Shown here piece after piece: positions 1 through 8,433 of a stretch of 64,000 nucleotides of DNA. Position 1 is the stretch's first letter. The number at the start of each line of letters is the position of its first letter. The stretch lies in contig NZ_CP120849.1 in assembly GCF_029581355.1 (NCBI RefSeq), forward strand, positions 2,512,501 to 2,576,500, given 5' to 3'. The position numbers and the translations under genes are program-made. Origin of the DNA: Parabacteroides chongii (GTDB taxonomy: Bacteria; Bacteroidota; Bacteroidia; Bacteroidales; Tannerellaceae). A model generated the notes under the pieces. It searched no databases. It was not told where the DNA came from and saw only the letters and a program-made list of their open reading frames with translations.

Positions 1-943
1 GATCATTATCGTTCTTCGTTATGCAGCCAGGGTGAAAAAGAACCCGAAACTGTCTCCTATGTATGAGGCGGATGCTTACTGGAGGGAGAAAGGCGAAGTC
101 GCTTCCGAAGATGTTCCGGAGGAAAGGACAACCCGTTCGGCTTGGATTGTCTACTTGTTATTATTACTATCATTGATAAGTTTTTCGATATATTATCCTT
201 CTACCACATTTGAAATCGGGGAGAGTGCTGTTTGTTTTCCGGCAGCGCCAGTGTTTACTGCTTTTTTTGCTTTGACCGGCTGGCTGGGACTGCGTAAGTC
301 GAACCAGTTTTTTATCCTGAACTTACTGGGATATACGATCGTCTTTCTGATAATCGGTGTAATGGGGTATGGCTGGTATCTGACGGAGATATCCGCTATT
401 TTCCTGGCTATGGGAATTTTATCCGGATTTGCTAATAGTGAAGGAGCCGACGGGATCATTTCCCAGTTCCTGGCCGGTGCCAAAGATATGCTTTCGGCTG
501 CCCTGGTAGTCGGATTGGCGGGCGGGATCATTCAGATATTGCAGGATGGCCGTATCATCGATCCGATTCTGCATGGTATGGCAGCCCTGATGGGGGAAGC
601 GGGGAAGATCGCTTCTCTCGGAGTGATGTACCTGATCCAGACGACGATCAATATCATTATCCCTTCCGGTTCGGCAAAGGCTGCGTTGACCATGCCGATC
701 ATGGCTCCTTTCTCCGATGTGATCGGTATTTCCCGGCAGGCGACCGTACTGGCGTTTCAGTTCGGGGATGGTTTTACCAATATGATCACGCCTACTTCCG
801 GTGTCCTGATGGGAGCGCTCGGATTAGCACATATTCCTTATGAGGTATGGGTAAAGTGGTTTTTCCGTATCCTTATCTTTTTTATTTTACTTGGAATGTT
901 ATTGCTAATTCCTACAGTTTTAATACCTTTGGACGGATTCTGA
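1..943 (+). CDS. YfcC-family membrane transporter, C-terminal part
   Basis: The frame is open from the first base of the window, so the gene begins upstream; about 313 residues are visible (first full codon at base 2). The sequence is a run of hydrophobic segments. Near the C-terminus the block FGDGFTNMITPTSGVLMG followed by a tryptophan-rich final helix is typical of the YfcC / C4-dicarboxylate-carrier-like family (members are annotated as basic amino acid antiporters or dicarboxylate carriers). The protein sits in the inner membrane; its substrate cannot be read from the sequence. A GTG at base 32 is inside the coding frame and is not a credible start. The gene ends 26 bp before the GH16 lipoprotein gene, so the two may be co-transcribed. 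Confidence 0.8.
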   Translation, partial: IIIVLRYAARVKKNPKLSPMYEADAYWREKGEVASEDVPEERTTRSAWIVYLLLLLSLISFSIYYPSTTFEIGESAVCFPAAPVFTAFFALTGWLGLRKSNQFFILNLLGYTIVFLIIGVMGYGWYLTEISAIFLAMGILSGFANSEGADGIISQFLAGAKDMLSAALVVGLAGGIIQILQDGRIIDPILHGMAALMGEAGKIASLGVMYLIQTTINIIIPSGSAKAALTMPIMAPFSDVIGISRQATVLAFQFGDGFTNMITPTSGVLMGALGLAHIPYEVWVKWFFRILIFFILLGMLLLIPTVLIPLDGF

Positions 944-969
944 TACACTATATTCTAAAATACTGTCAT

Positions 970-1758
970 ATGAAAAAAAACATTTTCGGTTTATTAGCCT
1001 GCCTGGCGATGATGGTGGTCCTGCTTAGTTGTAAACCCTCGCCTGCTGAATGGAAATTGGTTTGGGAAGATAATTTCGACCAGACCGGTAGTTTCGATCC
1101 TGCCTCCTGGAGTAAGATTCCCCGGGGTACTTCCGATTGGAATAATTATATGTCCGATTTTGACTCTTGTTATGCGATGCGCGATGGCAAGCTGGTATTG
1201 CGCGGGCTGGTCAATTATAGCCTGCCGACTGATACGGCACCTTATGTGACCGGCGGTGTTTATACGAAAGACAAAGTCGGATTCAATAACGGTCGCCTCG
1301 AAATTCATGCCAAACTGAATGGGGCAACCGGTGCATGGCCGGCCTTCTGGTTGTTGCCGCAGGGTGCCAAATGGCCCGGAGGCGGTGAGATAGATATCAT
1401 GGAGCGGTTGAATAATGACAGTATTGCTTATCAGACAGTCCATTCTCATTATACATTCGACCTGGGGATCAAAGATAATCCGAAACAGGGTAGTACCGGA
1501 CTTATAAACCCGGATGATTTTAATACCTATACGGTAGAAATGTATCCCGACAGTCTGGTATTCTTTATCAATGATACCCGTACATTTGCTTATCCGCGAA
1601 TCGAGACGGATAAGGAAGGACAATACCCGTTTAACGACAGCCAGTTCTATCTGTTGCTGGATATGCAGCTTGGTGGAAGTTGGGTTGGTGCCGTCGATCC
1701 GGAAGACCTGCCGGTAGAAATGGAGATAGACTGGGTTCGTTTCTACCAGAAACAGTGA
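970..1758 (+). CDS. Glycoside hydrolase family 16 lipoprotein (beta-glucanase-like)
   Basis: 262 residues. I chose the ATG at 970 because it gives a clean lipoprotein signal (MKKNIFGLL, lipobox ending LLSC at residue 21); the frame is open further upstream to 847, but that would overlap the transporter gene. The GH16 signature EIDIME lies at about residues 140-145 (nucleophile E140, assisting D142, acid/base E145), inside GGGEIDIMERLNN. The family cleaves beta-1,3 or mixed beta-1,3/1,4 glucans, or galactans, by a retaining mechanism. The length matches a single catalytic domain with no added binding module. Probably attached to the outer membrane or periplasmic face. Exact substrate unknown. 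Confidence 0.85.
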   Translation: MKKNIFGLLACLAMMVVLLSCKPSPAEWKLVWEDNFDQTGSFDPASWSKIPRGTSDWNNYMSDFDSCYAMRDGKLVLRGLVNYSLPTDTAPYVTGGVYTKDKVGFNNGRLEIHAKLNGATGAWPAFWLLPQGAKWPGGGEIDIMERLNNDSIAYQTVHSHYTFDLGIKDNPKQGSTGLINPDDFNTYTVEMYPDSLVFFINDTRTFAYPRIETDKEGQYPFNDSQFYLLLDMQLGGSWVGAVDPEDLPVEMEIDWVRFYQKQ

Positions 1759-1845
1759 AAATTTATGAACGAATATAACAAAGTTGTAGTTTAAAAGGTT
1801 TATCTTTAGGTCGTAAATAATATTAAATATCTAAATCTAACTGTA

Positions 1846-2181
1846 ATGATCGGATCAATTATTCAATTGGCTTTAAGCATACTGACAATCGTCAGCATGT
1901 GGAAGATTTTTGAAACTTTCGGCCAAAAGGGATGGGCTTGTCTTATTCCGTTCTACAACATCATCGTGATGTTGCGTATTGTAAAGTGGGAACCTGTGAA
2001 ATTCTGGTTTTTCCTGATTCCTATCTATAACATCTATCTTTGCTTCTTGCTGTACAGAGATATAGCTGCGAAGTATGGAAAAGGTGACAATGCGTATGCG
2101 GTAGGTTTGCTTTTGTTGCCGTTTATTTTCTTCCCGTTGTTGGCGTTCAAAGAAACTCCGATTGCGGAAACTGTAGAGTAA
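1846..2181 (+). CDS. Small multi-spanning membrane protein, DUF5684-like
   Basis: 111 residues, almost wholly hydrophobic, with three or four membrane segments. The motifs KGWACLIPFYNIIVM and WFFLIPIYNIYL are typical of DUF5684 proteins, which are common in Bacteroidetes and are sometimes annotated as signal-peptidase-I-related. There is no catalytic serine/lysine pair visible, so no enzymatic role is claimed. The gene is followed directly by a strong terminator, so it is probably a single-gene unit. Confidence 0.6.
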   Translation: MIGSIIQLALSILTIVSMWKIFETFGQKGWACLIPFYNIIVMLRIVKWEPVKFWFFLIPIYNIYLCFLLYRDIAAKYGKGDNAYAVGLLLLPFIFFPLLAFKETPIAETVE

Positions 2182-2201
2182 ATTAGTATTGAGGGAACAG
2201 A

Positions 2202-2234
2202 AAAGCCTTTCGTCTGAGATGAAAGGCTTTTTTT
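2202..2234 (+). terminator. Intrinsic terminator after the small membrane protein
   Basis: Stem AAAGCCTTT / GAAAGGCTTT with a 10-nt loop, followed by a run of T. Confidence 0.85.
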
Positions 2235-2269
2235 ATATTCTTATATCTGTATAAATGAATAAATCATCG

Positions 2270-2295
2270 TTGTTAAAATAAACATCGTATCTTTG
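2270..2295 (+). promoter_or_regulatory. Bacteroidetes-type promoter for sufS
   Basis: TTG at 2270-2272 and TATCTTTG at 2288-2295, 15 bp apart, 32 bp before the sufS start codon. It matches the TAnnTTTG -7 consensus; the gap is a little short. Confidence 0.5.
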
Positions 2296-2327
2296 GCGTT
2301 TGTTATACGACTAAAGATACAATTGCT

Positions 2328-3542
2328 ATGTTAGATATACAGTCTATCCGGAAAGATTTTCCTATACTGGAGCATAAAATATACGATAAGCCGCTTATTT
2401 ACTTCGATAACGGTGCAACAACACAGAAGCCCCGCCAGGTGGTAGAAAAGATAGAGAGCGGTTATTATAATGTAAATGCCAATATTCATCGGGGCGTGCA
2501 TTTTTTAAGTCAGGCGGCTACTGAAGCGCATGAGGACGCGCGTAAAACCGTCCAGTCTTTTCTGAACGCCCGTTCGTCCAACGAGATTATTTTTACACGC
2601 GGGACAACAGAGGCAATCAATCTGATCGCTTCCAGCTTTACCGACGAATGTATGTCAGCAGGTGATGAGGTGATCGTTTCCGTGATGGAGCATCATTCCA
2701 ATATTGTACCTTGGCAGATACAAGCGGCGCGAAAAGGGATCGCCTTGAAGGTCATTCCGATGAATGAAAAGGGTGAACTGGATATGGATGCGTTTCGCGG
2801 ATTGTTTTCGGAGCGTACGAAGCTGGTTTCTGTAACCCATGTGTCGAATGTGTTGGGAACCATTAATCCGGTGAAAGAAATTATTGAGGAAGCACATAAC
2901 CGTGATGTCCCGGTCCTGATCGACGGGGCACAGGCAGTTCCGCATTTGGCAGTCGATGTACAGGATTTGGATGCTGAGTTTTATGTTTTCTCCGGACATA
3001 AGGTTTATGGTCCGACAGGGATAGGCGTATTGTATGGAAAAGAAGAATGGCTGGATAAGTTGCCTCCTTACCAGGGTGGTGGTGAGATGATCGCGACAGT
3101 ATCGTTCGAGAAGACTACATTTAATGAGTTACCGTTCAAGTTCGAAGCCGGTACACCTGATTATATAGGCAGCACGGCACTGGCAGAAGCGTTACGCTAT
3201 GTCGATCGGCTGGGTATGCAGAATATAGCTGCTTATGAAGACGAGTTATTGCGTTATGCAACGGAGAAACTGAACAATATAGAAGGTATGCGTATCTTCG
3301 GTCAGGCAGATCATAAGGGGGCGGTACTTTCTTTCCTGGTGGGAAATATTCATCATTATGATATGGGAATGTTACTCGACCGTTTAGGAATTGCTGTCCG
3401 GACCGGCCATCATTGTGCACAACCGTTGATGCAGGCTTTGGGTATCGAAGGTACTGTGCGTGCTTCTTTCTCTTTCTATAATACGAAAGAAGAGATCGAT
3501 ACATTTGTTGCCGGAATAGAACGCGTTCGGAAAATGTTTTAA
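2328..3542 (+). CDS. sufS: Cysteine desulfurase SufS
   Basis: 404 residues, the usual length for SufS (class V aminotransferase fold, group II desulfurase). It removes sulphur from cysteine to give alanine and a protein-bound persulphide for iron-sulphur cluster assembly. Visible landmarks: IYFDNGATTQKP at the N-terminus; the PLP-binding lysine K225 in FSGHKVYGPTG; and the catalytic cysteine C363 in RTGHHCAQP, the group II form of this loop. SufS passes its persulphide to SufE; the sufE gene is found at 10975-11400 on the other strand, not adjacent. Ten bases separate it from the VanZ-like gene, so sufS, vanZ-like and rnhB probably form one transcript. Confidence 0.95.
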   Translation: MLDIQSIRKDFPILEHKIYDKPLIYFDNGATTQKPRQVVEKIESGYYNVNANIHRGVHFLSQAATEAHEDARKTVQSFLNARSSNEIIFTRGTTEAINLIASSFTDECMSAGDEVIVSVMEHHSNIVPWQIQAARKGIALKVIPMNEKGELDMDAFRGLFSERTKLVSVTHVSNVLGTINPVKEIIEEAHNRDVPVLIDGAQAVPHLAVDVQDLDAEFYVFSGHKVYGPTGIGVLYGKEEWLDKLPPYQGGGEMIATVSFEKTTFNELPFKFEAGTPDYIGSTALAEALRYVDRLGMQNIAAYEDELLRYATEKLNNIEGMRIFGQADHKGAVLSFLVGNIHHYDMGMLLDRLGIAVRTGHHCAQPLMQALGIEGTVRASFSFYNTKEEIDTFVAGIERVRKMF

Positions 3543-3552
3543 TTAGTAGATT

Positions 3553-3954
3553 ATGTTGTATTATCTGAAGAAATATCCGATATCCCTGACAATCATTCTG
3601 GTAGTAATTTATTTGTCTTTTTTCAAACCACCCTCTGTGGAGATCGGAAAGATTCCGGGGATAGACAAGGTGGCACATATCTGCATGTATGCAGGATTAT
3701 CCGGTATGCTGTGGATTGAGTTTCTGCGTAATCACCGGAAATATGACGATGTGCTGTGGCATGCCTGGATAGGAGCCGTGCTTTGTCCGATTGTGATGAG
3801 TGGGGCGATCGAGTTGTTGCAGGAATATTGTACCTCTTATCGGGGTGGTGACTGGTTTGATTTTCTGGCGAACATGACAGGGGTTGCTTTGGCTACCTTG
3901 TTTTCTTATTTCGTGTTGCGCCCCTGGATGATGAGAAAGAAGATAATAGATTGA
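3553..3954 (+). CDS. VanZ-like family membrane protein
   Basis: 133 residues with four hydrophobic segments. GIDKVAHICMYAGLSGMLW and the later GAIELLQEY...GGDWFDFLANMTGV match the VanZ-like domain (DK...H in the first loop, E..Q and D...D..AN in the later ones). VanZ raises teicoplanin resistance in enterococci, but the broad family is found in many non-resistant bacteria and has no assigned function; resistance should not be inferred. Sits between sufS and rnhB with short gaps. Confidence 0.75.
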   Translation: MLYYLKKYPISLTIILVVIYLSFFKPPSVEIGKIPGIDKVAHICMYAGLSGMLWIEFLRNHRKYDDVLWHAWIGAVLCPIVMSGAIELLQEYCTSYRGGDWFDFLANMTGVALATLFSYFVLRPWMMRKKIID

Positions 3955-3978
3955 TAACAAACTTATATACGATACTTT

Positions 3979-4578
3979 ATGTTGTTGCCTTATTTGGAAG
4001 CGAACCGGATAGAAGCCGGTTGTGATGAAGCCGGACGCGGATGTCTTGCCGGATCTGTTTTTGCAGCTGCAGTCATTCTTCCTCCTGATTTCAAGAATGA
4101 TGATCTGAATGACAGTAAACAACTTAGTGAAAAGAAACGCTATGCCTTACGTCCGATAATAGAGCGGGAGGCCATAGCTTGGGCTGTCGGTATCGTGACA
4201 CCTGAAGAAATAGATAAAATAAATATACTCAAAGCGTCTTTCCTGGCCATGCATCGTGCTATCGACCAGCTGAAAGTAAAACCGGAACATCTGCTGATAG
4301 ACGGGAATCGCTTTACTCCCTATCGGGATATAAAGCATACGACAGTCGTGAAAGGGGATGGTAAATACTTGAGTATTGCTGCCGCCTCCATCCTGGCTAA
4401 AACATATCGTGACGATTATATGAATGAACTGGCTTTGGAATATCCGGAGTACCATTGGAGGGATAATAAAGGCTACCCAACCAAAGCCCACCGTGAAGCA
4501 ATCCGTGCAGTCGGTATTACTCCTTACCACCGGAAAACATTCACCTTATTACCTGAACAACTTACACTGGATTTTTAG
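3979..4578 (+). CDS. rnhB: Ribonuclease HII
   Basis: 199 residues, normal for RNase HII, which nicks RNA-DNA hybrids and removes single ribonucleotides misincorporated in DNA. The diagnostic block [13 protein letters not shown] holds D16 and E17 of the active site; LLIDGNRF supplies a further acidic residue, and [14 protein letters not shown] and YPTKAH are conserved. Last gene of the apparent sufS unit (24-bp gap). In the present orientation of the invertible segment downstream, the promoter at 4665-4691 would run antisense into this gene. Confidence 0.95.
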   Translation: MLLPYLEANRIEAGCDEAGRGCLAGSVFAAAVILPPDFKNDDLNDSKQLSEKKRYALRPIIEREAIAWAVGIVTPEEIDKINILKASFLAMHRAIDQLKVKPEHLLIDGNRFTPYRDIKHTTVVKGDGKYLSIAAASILAKTYRDDYMNELALEYPEYHWRDNKGYPTKAHREAIRAVGITPYHRKTFTLLPEQLTLDF

Positions 4579-4631
4579 ATTTTCTTCTTCCCTTTTCACC
4601 TCTGGGGTATAGGCTTCGTTTTTTTTGACGT

Positions 4632-4794
4632 AGTTCACATAGAACTATATCAATAAACCGATTGCAAATATAGTATTTTTTGTAAAAACAAGATCCTTTA
4701 ACGCTAAAATTAATAAAATAGAGACATATTTTTCATCTTTTTTGTAGATAAAGCGTCCCTTTCTACCCCTAAATATATTAGTTCTATGTGAACT
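4632..4794. repeat. Invertible promoter segment bounded by 16-bp perfect inverted repeats
   Basis: Left repeat AGTTCACATAGAACTA at 4632-4647 and right repeat TAGTTCTATGTGAACT at 4779-4794 are exact reverse complements; the spacer is 131 bp and AT-rich. Each repeat is itself a near-dyad (AGTTC, 5 bp, GAACT), as expected of a site-specific recombinase crossover site. The spacer holds a consensus promoter that points left, away from susC. Inverting the segment would put its -7 box at about 4754-4761 facing susC, about 345 bp upstream of its start. From memory, promoter inversion of SusC/SusD loci is known in Bacteroides fragilis with a repeat consensus of this general form; that link is established knowledge applied by inference. 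No recombinase gene lies in the window. Confidence 0.85.
4665..4691 (-). promoter_or_regulatory. Promoter inside the invertible segment (facing left, OFF for susC)
   Basis: On the minus strand TTG (4691-4689), 16 bp, TATATTTG (4672-4665), giving a start near 4658. The same TTG-N16-TATATTTG layout occurs upstream of secDF at 61593-61619. I find no TAnnTTTG match between the right repeat and the susC start, so this is the best candidate promoter for susC once inverted. Confidence 0.75.
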
Positions 4795-5114
4795 GTGTTA
4801 ATTATGCCACTAGTGTTGATATTTTGAAAAACTTAGTTTGAAGAAATATGCAGGTGAGTCGGGTCCAATATTTTCTTGTTGGATTCTCTTCTTTGGGAGC
4901 TAATAAGCTATCAGGTATGCTTTTAGAAAAGAAATGCTAATTTCTGATGGGATATAAACGCTAAATAATTCCTATAAAAGAGTCTAACTTTTTGATTCAG
5001 GTCAGGTATGAGAAATAATAGTAGTTAGTAGAGGAGATAGGAGAAGGAAATCCTTTTTTAACCTAATCAGTGAATAGTTTTTTATTCAAGTTCTAATCGT
5101 TAAATAATTAAGTT

Positions 5115-8100
5115 ATGAATAATTACACAAAGAAAGTTGCCTGTGTGGCCATTCCTTTGTTTTGTCTTCATTTGACCATGGCAGCTGAAAATGCTGTTTC
5201 AGATCTCGGTGTCCGGAAAGCAGCGGTAGAGGAAGCAGCTTCTGTAAATCAGAGTTCCCGTAAAGTAACGGGTGTCGTTAAAGATGAAAACGGAGATCCG
5301 GTGATTGGTGCCAGTGTCGTAGAAGTAGGCACGACCAATGGTATTATGACAGATATGGATGGTAAATTTGAGCTGTCCATCAAAAGCAGCGGTTCACTGC
5401 AAGTCTCTTATGTAGGCTTTGTTACCCAAACAATAAAACCAGGGAACAAAAACAATATCCAGATCATATTACAGGAAGATAATCAGGCTTTGGACGAAGT
5501 GGTGGTAGTCGCTTTCGGTAAAAGTACAAAAGAAGCCTTTACCGGTTCTGCCGGTGTAATGAAATCGGACGATCTTCTGAAAGCACAGGTATCGAACCCT
5601 GCGCAGGCCCTGGCAGGACGTGTTGCCGGCGTACAGCTGAGCAATTCATCTGCACAGCCGGGTAGCTCACCTTCTATCACTATTCGTGGTTTCGGTTCTA
5701 TTTCTTCTGATACTGAACCGCTGATCGTTGTTGACGGAATGCCTTTCGACGGTGACTTGAACCTGATCAACTCGAACGATATCGAGTCGATGACCGTTCT
5801 GAAAGATGCTGCATCCAATGCCTTGTACGGTGCCCGTGGTGCCAACGGTGTGATCATGATCACAACAAAGAAAGGTAAGAATGGGGATGCTAAAGTGACC
5901 GTAGATGCTAAATGGGGTGCAAACTCCAATGGGCTTCAAAATTATAAGACCACGAATGCCCAGCAGTTCTACGAAACATATTATAAGATGTTGTATAACT
6001 ATTATATAACAGAAGCTGGTGGCGGTATGTCTGCCAATGATGCCCATGCTTTGGCAAACCAGCATCTGACCAGTTCTTCCAGTGGTGTAGGTCCGGGTTA
6101 TATGGTTTATTCAGTGCCGGAGGGACAGGATTTTATCCAGCAAGGCGGTGTCATGAATCCGGGAGCGACAATGGGTACTCTTTATGATTATAATGGAAAG
6201 AAACTTTGGCTACAGGCTGACGACTGGGAAGAGATCGGTTTGCAGAACGGTTTCCGCCAGGAATATAATGTGTCGGTTTCCGGTGCTTCCGACCGTATTA
6301 ATTATTATACCTCTGTCGGTTATCTGGACCAGGATGGTATTCAGGAAGGTTCTTCACAGAAACGTTTGACGGCACGTGCAAAGCTGGATTACCAGGCAAA
6401 GAAATGGTTGAAAGTCGGAGCGAACTTCAACTATTCCAAATATAATTACAGTCAGACATCCGAAGGAACGATCGGTACTGGAACCATTTGGAGCACGATA
6501 AAGACCCAGGCTCCTATTTATCCTGTTTATTTCCGTGATGAGAACAAGAACATCATGATCGATCAATGGGGTGAGAAGATGTATGACTTCGCGCAAGCTT
6601 ACGATCTGAGTCGTGCCGGAGGTGTCGGTGGCAACTGTATTTTCTCCAATAAATATCGCTCGGACGAAACAACCGGTAACTCGTTTATTGCCAGCGGTTA
6701 TGCCGATGTGAATCTGACAAAGGACTTGACATTCACATTTAATGCCAATGCCTATGATTACGACCGTCGTTATACTTATGCTACCAGTCCTTTTGTCGAT
6801 TATTATACCAGTTCTTCCGATAACGGTTATCTGTCAAAAGCCTCTTACCGTACTTTTACTTATAATACGCAACAGTTGTTGAATTATTCCAAACAATTTG
6901 GCAAACATGACGTAAGTGCTATGATCGGTCATGAATATTATAATTACAAATATGAATCGTTGAGCGCTTCCGGACGTAATTTCGGTATCGATAATACAAG
7001 GGAATTGGCAACCCTTCTGAATCTGAATAATAATCCCTATTCTTATTCCAATTCTTATAATAACGAAGGTTACTTCTTCCGTGCCATGTATAATTACGAT
7101 GCAAAGTATTTCGGTTCGGTGTCTTATCGTCGTGATGCTTCTTCACGTTTTGCGAAAGACCACCGCTGGGGTAACTTCTGGTCGGTCGGCGGTGCCTGGC
7201 TTATTTCGAAGGAGGCTTTCTTTAATGCTCCCTGGGTTAATTCCTTGAAGCTGAAAGCATCTGTCGGTTCACAGGGTAACGATAATATCGGCGATTATTT
7301 GTATGCCGACTCTTATAAAGTGGTAAACAATGATGACCAGGTTGCTTTCCAATGGCGTCAGAAAGGCTCCAGTGATATCACGTGGGAAACCAACACCAAC
7401 TGGAACGTGGGAACTGAGTTCGATCTTTTCGACGGTCGCCTGAGCGGTAGTCTGGATTACTTCTATCGGAAAACCAGTGATATGCTGTTCTCCTTGAATA
7501 CACCTCCTTCTATCGGTTACACCAGTTATTTCATAAACCTGGGTGACATGCGCAATGCCGGTCTCGAATTGGTATTGCAGGGTACTCTGATCCGAAACAA
7601 GGACTTCAAATGGGACGTTAATTTCAATATCTCCCATGTAAAGAACAAAGTGTTGACTTTGCCGGATGAAATCAAGACAACCAAGGTGGACGGTTATAAC
7701 GGTTATGTCAACCTGGATAAGTCGTTCGTATCTAAATATAAATATTTCGTTGCCGAAGGTCTTTCATTGTATACTTGGTACTTGCCTAAGTTTGCCGGTC
7801 TGGATCCTGAAACAGGAGAGTCTTTGTTCTATAAAGATATCCTCGATGATGCAGGAAACGTGACAGGACAGGAGACAACAAAAGATTCGAGCCAGGCAAC
7901 CGATTATCTGATTGGCGATGCTCTTCCTTCTTTCTATGGTGGTTTGGGAACATCTTTGACCTATCGTGGCTTTGACTTTTCAATCAACCTGAACTATCAG
8001 TTGGGAGGTAAGGCATACGATTATACTTATCAGACATTGATGCATACCAGTACAACCAGTGCTACAACCTGGCATAAGGATATGTTGAATGCCTGGTCTC

Positions 8101-8414
8101 CGGAGAATACCAACACAACTGTTCCGCGTTTGCAGTTTGCAGAAAAGTATTCACAGAATCCGCGTTCAGACCGCTTCATTACGAATGCAAGCTATTTGAA
8201 TATTCAGAACATCAACCTGGGATACACCTTGCCTTCCAGTCTGACTCAGAGATATAATATCCAGAACATACGTGTCTATTTCTCGGGTGAAAACCTGTTC
8301 TACTTTTCGGCACGCCAGGGATTCGATCCTCGCTATACGTTGAAAGGGTATAGTAATCCGGAACTTTATTCTCCGATACGTACTATCTCGGGTGGTATTT
8401 CATTGACATTCTAA
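5115..8414 (+). CDS. SusC/RagA-type TonB-dependent outer-membrane transporter
   Basis: 1099 residues. Signal peptide (about residues 1-24, ending near TMAAENA), then a CarboxypepD_reg-like domain (GVVKDENGDPVIGASV, about 50-120), a TonB-box-like stretch (LDEVVVVAFG), the plug (PLIVVDGMPFDGD; KDAASNALYGARGANGVI), and a long beta-barrel ending in an aromatic residue (GGISLTF). It imports a glycan or other large nutrient in a TonB-driven step with the SusD partner, 19 bp downstream. The usual neighbours of a polysaccharide locus (glycosidases, HTCS or ECF sigma/anti-sigma regulator) are absent, so substrate is unknown and control seems to rest on the invertible promoter upstream. The 536-bp leader holds no other gene. 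Confidence 0.95.
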   Translation: MNNYTKKVACVAIPLFCLHLTMAAENAVSDLGVRKAAVEEAASVNQSSRKVTGVVKDENGDPVIGASVVEVGTTNGIMTDMDGKFELSIKSSGSLQVSYVGFVTQTIKPGNKNNIQIILQEDNQALDEVVVVAFGKSTKEAFTGSAGVMKSDDLLKAQVSNPAQALAGRVAGVQLSNSSAQPGSSPSITIRGFGSISSDTEPLIVVDGMPFDGDLNLINSNDIESMTVLKDAASNALYGARGANGVIMITTKKGKNGDAKVTVDAKWGANSNGLQNYKTTNAQQFYETYYKMLYNYYITEAGGGMSANDAHALANQHLTSSSSGVGPGYMVYSVPEGQDFIQQGGVMNPGATMGTLYDYNGKKLWLQADDWEEIGLQNGFRQEYNVSVSGASDRINYYTSVGYLDQDGIQEGSSQKRLTARAKLDYQAKKWLKVGANFNYSKYNYSQTSEGTIGTGTIWSTIKTQAPIYPVYFRDENKNIMIDQWGEKMYDFAQAYDLSRAGGVGGNCIFSNKYRSDETTGNSFIASGYADVNLTKDLTFTFNANAYDYDRRYTYATSPFVDYYTSSSDNGYLSKASYRTFTYNTQQLLNYSKQFGKHDVSAMIGHEYYNYKYESLSASGRNFGIDNTRELATLLNLNNNPYSYSNSYNNEGYFFRAMYNYDAKYFGSVSYRRDASSRFAKDHRWGNFWSVGGAWLISKEAFFNAPWVNSLKLKASVGSQGNDNIGDYLYADSYKVVNNDDQVAFQWRQKGSSDITWETNTNWNVGTEFDLFDGRLSGSLDYFYRKTSDMLFSLNTPPSIGYTSYFINLGDMRNAGLELVLQGTLIRNKDFKWDVNFNISHVKNKVLTLPDEIKTTKVDGYNGYVNLDKSFVSKYKYFVAEGLSLYTWYLPKFAGLDPETGESLFYKDILDDAGNVTGQETTKDSSQATDYLIGDALPSFYGGLGTSLTYRGFDFSINLNYQLGGKAYDYTYQTLMHTSTTSATTWHKDMLNAWSPENTNTTVPRLQFAEKYSQNPRSDRFITNASYLNIQNINLGYTLPSSLTQRYNIQNIRVYFSGENLFYFSARQGFDPRYTLKGYSNPELYSPIRTISGGISLTF

Positions 8415-8433
8415 ACATAAAAAAGAAAACATC

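Noticed and set aside
847..969. Upstream extension of the GH16 gene
   Set aside because: It would overlap the transporter gene by about 100 bp, and the lipoprotein signal begins at 970.
3553..3954. Glycopeptide resistance gene vanZ
   Set aside because: Only the broad VanZ-like domain is present and no other van genes are nearby; a resistance role is not supported.
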